A model generated the notes under the pieces. It saw only the letters and a program-made list of their open reading frames with translations. It was not told the DNA's origin and did not search any database. Of a stretch of 64,000 nt of DNA, positions 57,283-64,000 are shown one piece after another. The first letter of the stretch is position 1, and each line of letters begins with the position of its first letter. The position numbers and the translations under genes are program-made. Source of the DNA: Maratus speciosus (Eukaryota; Arthropoda; Arachnida; Araneae; Salticidae); assembly GCA_963932465.1 (NCBI GenBank), contig OZ010789.1:598453968-598517967 (forward strand), given 5' to 3'.

Positions 57283-57795
57283 ACATAAGAAATAATTTCT
57301 TTTTAGGTAAAACATAACGTCCCATGAAAATGAGAAACTCTTTCGTGACATAATACTGAAAGAGGCATATGAACAGTTTTCAAATTAATGCGTAAAACGC
57401 CAGTATAAAATATGTTTATGCTTTACATAAAAATAATCTATTTTTAGATAAAACATAACGTTCCATGAAAATGAAAAACTCTTTCGTGACATAATATCGA
57501 AACAGGTATATGAACAGTTTTCAAATTAATGCGTAAAAAAACAGCATAAAATATTTTTATACTTTACATAAGAAATAATTTCTTTTTAGATAAAACATAA
57601 TATTCCATTAAAATGAGAAACTGTTTCGTGACATAATGTCGAAACAGGTATATGAACAGTATTCATATTAATGCGTAAAAAAAAAAAAAAAAAACAGTAT
57701 AAAACATTTTTATACTTTACATAAAAATAATTTCTTTTTAGATAAAACATAACGTTCCATGAAAATAAGAAACTCTTTAGTGGCATAATACCAAA
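57283..57795 (+). repeat. 141-bp tandem array, right part
   Basis: Continuation of 52087-52427. The CCATGAAAATG phrase recurs at about 57320, 57462, 57604 and 57757 (spacing about 141-152). One unit contains an expanded poly-A (57678-57694). Confidence 0.85.
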
Positions 57796-57799
57796 ACAA

Positions 57800-58480
57800 T
57801 TCACCTAGCTCTTTCTCGAAGCGTAACTAAGTAGCACAAATTGTTAGCCCATCGTTGTCAATTTCAGGAAAAAGTTGTAAATGGTGGGGATGGGAATTGT
57901 AGCATTGGTAAATTATGGAGTAATGGTATGTATAAATACCTTTATAATTTTGAGTGTATTTAAGAAGGATTTGTTAGAAATGCGTAATCTTTCTCCTCGA
58001 TTAAAATGTAATGGAAGTGGATGATAAACAAACTTTAATAAACATTGTAATATATACTCAAGAGAAGTCACGAACAAGAATATTCATCAATTGTCAACGT
58101 TGAAGAAAAATAATATGAACTCATCGGGGGAAAAAAACGCTATTTTGCTCATCGATGCAAGAACCCAGATTAATGGCTTTTCTCATATATGATGTATTAA
58201 TTGTATGTTTTCTCTCTTTTTTTCTTGTAAAATATTAATAATATGTTTTCTCCTTTTGTTTTCTTGTAAAATAATATCAATATGTTTTTTTCCTTTCTTT
58301 CACTTGTAAAATGTAATCCTTAAGTATGAAGAGCATGTTTGTTTTCGCTCCATTGCTATCAAGAACCAAGAAAATTAAAATGTCCTTTTTCTATTATAAG
58401 TTGTACCAAATCTTTTTACATGCAATACTCATGTGCTAATCATACCATTAATATATATTAGTATCTCAGTGGTCTCAACT
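57800..58480. other. AT-rich stretch, nothing recognised
   Basis: Three similar phrases (TATGTTTTCTCTCTTTTTTT, TATGTTTTCTCCTTTTG, TATGTTTTTTTCCTTTC with TTGTAAAAT) at 58203-58310 form a short diverged tandem repeat. Confidence 0.5.
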
Positions 58481-58489
58481 AAATCAAGC

Positions 58490-58527
58490 TATAAAAGAAA
58501 TGCTGATTATCGTAAGGATTAAACAGT
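58490..58527 (+). promoter_or_regulatory. Candidate TATA promoter
   Basis: A consensus TATAAAAG at 58490-58497 is followed about 30-35 bp later by AACAGTGG (58522-58529), which resembles an arthropod initiator. The spacing is right for RNA polymerase II. Chance TATA words are common in AT-rich DNA, so the case rests on the combination with the downstream exon signals. Confidence 0.35.
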
Positions 58528-58580
58528 GGATTATCTTCAAGAGATTACAGCGACTACCAGAACAAGCGGAATGAAAAAAG
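58525..58580 (+). CDS. Candidate first exon: short 5' UTR, ATG, splice donor
   Basis: The proposed start is near 58525, and a 46-nt leader of balanced composition (GAGATTACAGCGACTACCAG) reaches ATG at 58571. The start context is GCGGAATGA. The exon then reads ATGAAAAAAG and meets the donor GTAAGG, ending in phase 1. An exon giving only MK(K) before the intron is common for small secreted proteins. A possible continuation after TATTTTCTGTAG (58901-58912) stays open for 37 codons (ISFFIKSFRPKGAFFIQKKY onward), but has no hydrophobic signal core. The gene would otherwise run past a Tigger relic or out of the window. Confidence 0.25.
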
Positions 58581-58689
58581 GTAAGGTATTTACTTACCTA
58601 TATATATATATTGGTGAATAAGTAATCAAACTAAACGAAAGTTAGACACTCACGCGAATTATTTTGTTAGTAGCTTTAAGATATCTGCT

Positions 58690-58850
58690 AACAAGATTCT
58701 GAGCAGCTGTTAAACCACTGTTGGGCCATTGTTGGCAAATAGTTCGTTGGCCAATGGTACGGCAAAGCTGAGATTTTATACTCTGATCCAATGTGGTATT
58801 GCAATTATCCAAAAGTTAGCTAACGGTGGCCGAACCACTTTGTACTAATT
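58690..58850. repeat. GTTGGCC-rich palindromic fragment
   Basis: GTTGGGCCATTGTTGGCAAA, TTCGTTGGCCAATGG and GCTAACGGTGGCCGAACCAC are inverted and direct variants of one another, as in decayed hairpin MITEs. Boundaries are unclear. Confidence 0.35.
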
Positions 58851-59594
58851 GTGTCCTGTTCTTAAAATGTAACAATCATTTGGTATTTTCTGTAGGATAA
58901 GTTTTTTCATAAAATCTTTTAGGCCAAAGGGTGCCTTTTTCATTCAGAAAAAGTATCAAGTTCGAGAACCCTTTTTACAAAAACTTCAGCATGTCATCTT
59001 AAACGTATAAAACTTTGCTATCATATACCCGACTGCGACCATCGTCTTACGATGTACTTTGAATGTGAAGAAGTCTTCAGCGCAGTAAAAAGTATGAAAT
59101 TTCTCAGACCTTTTGGAAATTTCAAAATCAGGTACTCCTTCAGATATTCGTAAAATGAAAAGACTCTGTTTAGAGCAGAAAAGGAATGAAATTTAATAAA
59201 TTTCAAAGAATCATATACAGTGAAACCCCGATCTATCGTTCCCGCATCCATCGTTTTTCCGCATTGATCGTTTTATTTCTATGGTCCCTGCACAAATTAT
59301 ATTTAAATAATGTTAAGGAAACCCGCATGCATCGTTCTTCAAAAAGTCGTTTTCCCGCATTCATCGTTGCAAAATTTTTCTCCTAACCGAAATGAAATTG
59401 AAGGTCAAGCGAATCTATATGACATACAAACTGGAATTACTTCTTTTATCTTAAAATGACTTATTTGTGCTGTTTTAGGGAGGGGGAGGAGGGGATTAGC
59501 ACTGATATTGTGACATGTATGTACCTGGTAAATAATTGAATGCAGAGCAGGTGGATAAAAAATGATATTTTTACAAAATTTCTTCATGACTTTG

Positions 59595-60437
59595 ATAGAT
59601 CAATCGACTTAAAAAAGGAAAATCATTCTATTTATTGACAGTTATTCAGCTCATTCACCAGATGCGTCATCTTCAAAAAATAAAGAAGTCAGTTTTTTTC
59701 CCAGCTAATTGTGCAAGTGTTGTACAACCTCTTGATACTGGCATGATCAACTGTTTTAAGCAATTTTACAGGAGAAAGCTTGTGAAATTATCCTTTTGTT
59801 TCATGGAATAAGCAAAAGAACCTACTCCAAAAATAGTCCTTTTAGAGGCTATTCATTTTGTACTTTAAGCATGACATGAAGTAACCTATTCAGCCATCCA
59901 GAATTGTTTCGTGAAATGCAGTTTTGAGTGAAAATTTTAAGCATTTTGATGAAGAATTTTCAAGAGAAGGGAAAGAAAATAATGACGATGGTGAAGATAA
60001 TGCAGATGAAGAGTGGTTGCGTGTAGCAGAGGATGTATCTGCTGTGAAATTTAGAGATTATATTTCCATTGATCAAGATGCTGCTACATGTGGTGTCTTA
60101 ACCCTTTCAGGGGCAGAAAATTTCTGTTCGTAAACTAATGAAATAATTGACTGACACCAGAATATTCAAACGAATTTCTTAGAAAATAAAAACCCGCTAA
60201 TTTGCATTTTCATTACAAAAGCAAAATTTTATTAAAATATTTTTGATGCCATTTGTCAGTTTTGGAATTAAAATTAGGTGGCTAGACCGTCTAGGCTTGA
60301 AAGGGTTAAGCATAGAAAAAATGTGTGATGATGCAAAAAATGAAAATAATGGCGAAGAAGCAGAGGATAACGTTCATGTCGATGAAGATGAGATTACACC
60401 AGTGCCAAGCCTGTCTGATGCAATTACGGCATTGTAA
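59595..60437 (+). pseudogene. Truncated Tigger-like (CENP-B/DDE_1) transposase
   Basis: This family cuts and pastes the transposon through a DDE catalytic core. ILFIDSYSAH (about 59622) matches the block holding the second catalytic aspartate. PANCASVVQPLDTGMINCFK followed by QFYRRKL (about 59700-59780) matches the family's LPPN-x-TS-x2-QPLDQG segment. AIQNCFVKCSF (near 59890) matches the IQNCFRKAGF segment, and an acidic tail ends SLSDAITAL at 60434. Frameshifts occur near 59620 and 59900, with an in-frame stop near 59810. A piggyBac-type MITE splits codons at 60098. Confidence 0.8.
60102..60305. mobile_element. piggyBac-like MITE (204 bp) with TTAA duplication
   Basis: TTAA is duplicated at 60098-60101 and 60306-60309. 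The ends CCCTTTCAGGGGCAGAAA and AGACCGTCTAGGCTTGAAAG, then GG, share CCCTTTCA / TGAAAGGG. TTAA targeting with CCCTTT ends is the piggyBac signature. It has no coding capacity. Removing it with one TTAA leaves the host Tigger frame continuous. Confidence 0.9.
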
Positions 60438-60784
60438 CTGCACAAACATTTCTATATGGACATGAAATCACAGAAAATAACCAGAAAAATGCTGTACATC
60501 TTTAAAATTTGTTGTTTAATTAAACAAATTAACTAAAATCCCAACATAAAATTACTGATTTTTAAAAATAAATATCAATTTTCTGCAACTTCGATTAATT
60601 TATCTTACAGTTTGGTAAGTAACAAATTAATATTTATTAGTGTACTGCATGCATTGCATGTATTAGTAATGCATAAAAATTGTTTTATTTGTGTTTTGAC
60701 TTTAACCCGCATTCATCGTTTTCCCGATTTCATCGTTTTTTTCCACGCACCCCTTGAAAAACGATGGATCGAGGTTCTACAGTA

Positions 60785-62290
60785 GTCAGTGAGTATTGGA
60801 AATAGAGAATTTTTTTCTAAATATAACTTTTGGGACCCAGAGTTTCAGATTTGTTAATTTTAAAAAAAACTATTATGACGTAAATGGTTTTTCATATGAC
60901 AATTTACAGCATTTAAAATATTTTTTTCTTGTAGGACTTCTAAAATTAACAGTTTAGGAATTTGCTTCTGGTCAACAATAAGAAGAAATATCATGTGTAA
61001 GATGTTGTTAATAGTATTCGAAATATTAAGTATATTTTTAGTTTACATCATTTATTTAAGGTTTTATTGTTGCTGTTTTTTCTTTTAAATTAATGTTGTT
61101 TTTAAAAGAATTAAAACACATAAAAAGTAAAACATTTATGCCATGTTTTTAAATTTAATCATTAAGCTTTCAAATTTATTTTCTAAAAGAAAACAGTCTA
61201 TTAAACAACTTCTAAACACTTTTTTTAACTTATTTCAAATTACTTATTTGAATGTAAAACATTAAAAATATATATTTTTTAAATTTTAATAAATCATTTC
61301 CCTTAAAACATTCTGTTGTTTTGGATTTGTCTAAGGCTTAGCATGAATGATTAGCATTTTTTAATAGAATTATTTTGGGGAACATAAATCAAATAATAAT
61401 TTTATATATTATTGCATTAAAATTTTCTTTCTGTTTAGGCTATTTTAAATCCTACTTTAAAATTTTCATTGAATAAATTAACATCCTGTGAGAATCTTTA
61501 ATACATTTTGATTTCCCGAAAACATTTTATTAAAATCTTTTTGAAATCGGATTACGCATTTGTCAAGTTTTCTGAGTATAAAATTTCTTCGACAATTGAA
61601 TTAGATAAAATATTTAAATTTAATGGGTACTAGTGTTTCTGTCTGTCATATAGATTAGTGTGTCACGTCAAAATCTTTTTGTATAGAATCTTTCTTTTTT
61701 ATTATTCTTAAAAGCCTTTTCATAAACACATATAGAAATAAAAGACGATTGTATAGGAAGTGTCAATCGACCCGACGTGATTTCAAGAGACGGTTTCACT
61801 TTATTGGTACGAAAAAAGAATATGTTTTACATTTTTTGAGCACAGAAATGTATAGAATATGTATCTGAAACAATTTAAAATTGTTCAAAATGCAAAGAAG
61901 TGCTGTGCTTCGAACGTAATCATAAAATTATATTCAGAAACAGGTAGTTTGACAATACAGCTTCGTTTTCTTCAGAACTATGTTTTTCAAAACGCGAAAC
62001 AGCATAGCGTTCAAACCGATCAAACAACAACAACAAAACTTTTGTCGGGATCAGGGCCAGCGCAACCATCTGGAAATTGGAAGCCTGCCCATGTCCCCCG
62101 ACAATTGTGGTCTTCTTAGGGGTTCCGAGTCTTTCTCTACAATTCGAAATAACGTATTACTTTGTGTAAAATAATAATAATTTTTCTCTGGATTTGTTTT
62201 CAAATGCATCGTTGTGATAATTTCTTACAGATAAAGGTGATTTAATCGTGAAAGGTGATTAAACGATAATGAAAGTAACCGTGAACGCAA
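60785..62290. other. Mostly AT-rich stretch, nothing firmly recognised
   Basis: A patch with higher GC at 62037-62115 has two overlapping open frames, one ending SGSGPAQPSGNWKP. I recognise no family and no splice pattern there. Confidence 0.45.
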
Positions 62291-62296
62291 ATGTAT

Positions 62297-62334
62297 ATGT
62301 ACATTTATTTTGAATTTTTGGTTTGGTTTTTGGA

Positions 62335-62376
<42 letters not shown>

Positions 62377-62380
62377 AACA
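62297..62380 (+). repeat. Left flanking direct repeat ending in (TA)n
   Basis: ATTTATTTTGAATTTTTGGT, then TTGGTTTTTGGATAT and a TA run, matches 63325-63400 (ATTTATTTTGGATTTTTGGT and onward). The two copies flank the TIR element directly. Confidence 0.8.
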
Positions 62381-63320
62381 GATGTGTTATTATCCCACCC
62401 TCCACCATCTTGGATTTTTTTGGCGAGAAAACCCCTTTTCCGCCAAGTAGTAAATGTCGCCAAGCACCCGCTTATACGCATGTTTGGCTCAACGAAAATA
62501 AAATGTAAATAAACAAAATTCGCTAAACTGGCAATCAGTAATCATGTATGAGCGCTTCGCGCACATTTAACGGAAAAAAAACATCGCCGAATTCAGCATT
62601 TCTCGCGATATAGCATTCTCAAAATTCAGCAGTTCTCGTCTTGTAGCAATCTCAAAATGTAAAAAACTCTTAAAACAGCAAAATATACCTAAAAAACGAA
62701 ACTCGCTAAAGTGGCAATCAGCAATAGTTGTATGAGCGCTTCGCGCTCATTTACCGAAAAAAAAACATCGCCGAATTCAGCATTTTTCGCGATATAGCAT
62801 TCTCAAAATTCAGTAGTTCTCGTTTTGTAGCAATTTCAAAATGTAAAAAACTCTTAAAGCAACAAAATATACATAAAATTATCAACATACCTTAACAGAC
62901 ATCTGCTTTCTTGAAACCTACAGCACAAAATATAACACCGCAGTCATTTTCCAAAATAGGCTTAATACGCATTGACACGCTATAAACAAACCTCCCTTTC
63001 ATGTCAAAATTTCCTCATATTTCTTAATTACTTCAGCAAGAGCGTTTAAACGGACTACAGAAACTATAGTCAATGAAATACATCCAATAAATTTAACAAA
63101 AATAAAAAGAAAGCCATAGAACACGATATCAAAGAGTATATGGTACAAGAGTCAAGCAACCGTCAGCAACGACACCCGGCAGTGAAATGAACGTTCACGC
63201 TCTCGCGTCGTAAAAAAGAGGGTTGCCATAATAAGTTACTAGAGACCAAACGCCGGGGTTGCCAGAGCGATAAAAATCGCCAAATACTCAACATCGCGGA
63301 GGGTGGGATAATAACACATC
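62381..63320. mobile_element. TIR element (940 bp) with GATGTGTTATTATCCC ends
   Basis: The left end GATGTGTTATTATCCCACCC, then TCC, is the exact complement of the right end (GGAGGGTGGGATAATAACAC, then ATC). The interior has a two-unit tandem repeat and GC-richer sequence near 63170 (CGACACCCGGCAGTGAAATG). No protein was recognised. Flanking direct repeats are about 75 bp or more, far longer than a usual target duplication. Confidence 0.7.
62516..62880 (+). repeat. Two tandem units of about 183 bp
   Basis: CGCTAAACTGGCAATCAG (62521) and CGCTAAAGTGGCAATCAG (62704) start two units. Both share GAGCGCTTCGCGC, ACATCGCCGAATTCAGCATT and GCGATATAGCATTCTCAAAA. Confidence 0.9.
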
Positions 63321-63352
63321 TTTATTTATTTTGGATTTTTGGTTTGGTTTTT

Positions 63353-63398
<46 letters not shown>

Positions 63399-63434
63399 AT
63401 ATACATATATATACATGTATATATATATATATAT
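63321..63434 (+). repeat. Right flanking direct repeat with (TA)n
   Basis: Copy of the left flank, followed by about 80 bp of TA/TACA dinucleotides. Open frames encoding Y-I repeats here are by-products. Confidence 0.85.
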
Positions 63435-63467
63435 AAACATGCGCCCCCCCCGGGGGGGCGCATGTTT
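63435..63467. repeat. Perfect GC-rich palindrome (16-bp arms)
   Basis: AAACATGCG plus seven C pairs with seven G plus CGCATGTTT around one central C, and AT pairs continue just outside. It directly follows the TA tract. It is the most GC-dense spot in the window. Confidence 0.9.
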
Positions 63468-63469
63468 AT

Positions 63470-63882
63470 TCTGCATTCATGCTATTTTCTTATATTTTTT
63501 TTCTTTTGTTTTCAGTTTAATGATAATTTAAACATTCCTCTAAAAGACCTTTTTATTAAAGTTTTTTGTTTTTGTATGGTTAATATTATGTTTGTTAGTT
63601 CTTAATTTGAGTTGTTTTAGTTTTTTATGTAATTAGATTAATAAAATGACAATAGTTTTCAGTATTGAATGCGGGGTGAACATGTGTTCAGAAACCTGCA
63701 AATTTTAAAAAGTGGGGGGTGGAGTTAGTTTTCTGTCTGTCCTCCCACTGATGAAGAACAGACTGTTTTTGTTTTTTTACCTGTCTTTCTTGTTTTTGTT
63801 TTTATAAATATTTTATTGTTTAAAAATTTCTGCAGATATACACCTTCCTTTTGAAGTTATGTTGTTTTAGCATTTTGAAATG

Positions 63883-63923
<41 letters not shown>

Positions 63924-64000
63924 ATTCTATAAACATTACCGACCACCAACCAAAACTGTGAAATTATGAATAAAATGTCTTTAATAAATTGACAAAAATC
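63470..64000. other. AT-rich right edge with a (TA)n tract at 63885-63920
   Basis: No gene recognised. The dinucleotide run of about 18 TA units is the only clear structure. Confidence 0.6.

Larger units (their letters stand above)
59218..60782 (+). mobile_element. Tigger/pogo-family transposon relic (1,565 bp)
   Basis: The ends CAGTGAAACCCCGATCTATC and GATGGATCGAGGTTCTACAG are inverted repeats, flanked by TA on both sides (59216-59217 and 60783-60784). Sub-terminal words CCGCATCCATCGTTTT / CCGCATTCATCGTTTT recur at both ends. The internal gene is a truncated DDE transposase. The element is shorter than a full Tigger (about 2.4 kb) because the N-terminal DNA-binding part is missing. Confidence 0.85.

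Noticed and set aside
63288..63605. Open frames rich in IYIYIY
   Set aside because: Direct translation of the (TA)n tract.
1..64000. Bacterial or organelle origin
   Set aside because: There are no operons, ribosome-binding sites, rRNA or organelle genes. Abundant eukaryotic transposons and SINEs argue for a nuclear genome.

Overview
This looks like nuclear DNA from a eukaryote, probably an arthropod and perhaps a spider or another chelicerate. It is very AT-rich and has no bacterial-style gene packing. It carries long poly-T tracts, (TA)n and (TAA)n microsatellites, tRNA-derived SINEs, and terminal repeats of Tc1, Tigger/pogo, piggyBac, hAT and Helentron type. The organism is inferred from repeat style only, because no diagnostic host gene is visible. 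No long intact protein-coding gene was found. Most of the window reads as intron or intergenic sequence built from nested mobile elements.

Layout: 0-4 kb holds pieces of dispersed family A, a fragment of a transposon-associated protein, and copy 1 of a 2.1-kb element (family Z) with a small MITE inside. 4-8.4 kb has a dead Tc1-like transposase and a 1.6-kb foldback element. 8.9-12.3 kb has a candidate host exon (8873-9035) and a duplicated small exon pair (11977-12035 / 12214-12281). Between them lie a foldback element split by a Helentron-like element (HINE-1) and a possible solo LTR. 14-21 kb has a family A array and a second HINE type with a 324-bp minisatellite. 21-33 kb has SINEs, a hairpin MITE, HINE-2, another SINE type and a 1,027-bp-spaced duplication. 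33-42 kb has family A arrays interrupted by a hAT-like element, a Tigger-like element carrying a SINE, and a TACAGGGTG MITE. 43-49 kb has HINE remnants, a MITE, transposon X and a minisatellite. 52-57.8 kb is a three-level nest: a 141-bp tandem array split by Z copy 2, which is itself split by transposon Y. 58.5 kb has a candidate TATA promoter with a first exon. 59.2-60.8 kb is a Tigger relic interrupted by a piggyBac-like MITE. The right end has a 940-bp TIR element, (TA)n tracts and a GC-rich palindrome.

The strongest candidate for something undescribed is the pair X (45464-48981) and Y (54270-56953). Each has terminal inverted repeats, a decayed gene on the minus strand, and an element-specific ~14-16-bp motif repeated near both ends. 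The motif is TGTTACTCTTGTGACA in X and CATGGAGGTGACAT in Y, and both end in GTGACA. The two protein remnants look alike: basic, K/R-rich N-terminal parts in both, plus a C-x-C-x3-ENI-like motif in X. I read this as one transposon group whose members carry diverged multi-copy binding-site arrays. Other strong observations are three Helentron-like elements built to the same plan (5' sub-terminal repeat, minisatellite core, 3' hairpin), a piggyBac MITE whose removal leaves the Tigger reading frame intact, and the exon-like segments around 8.9-12.3 kb.
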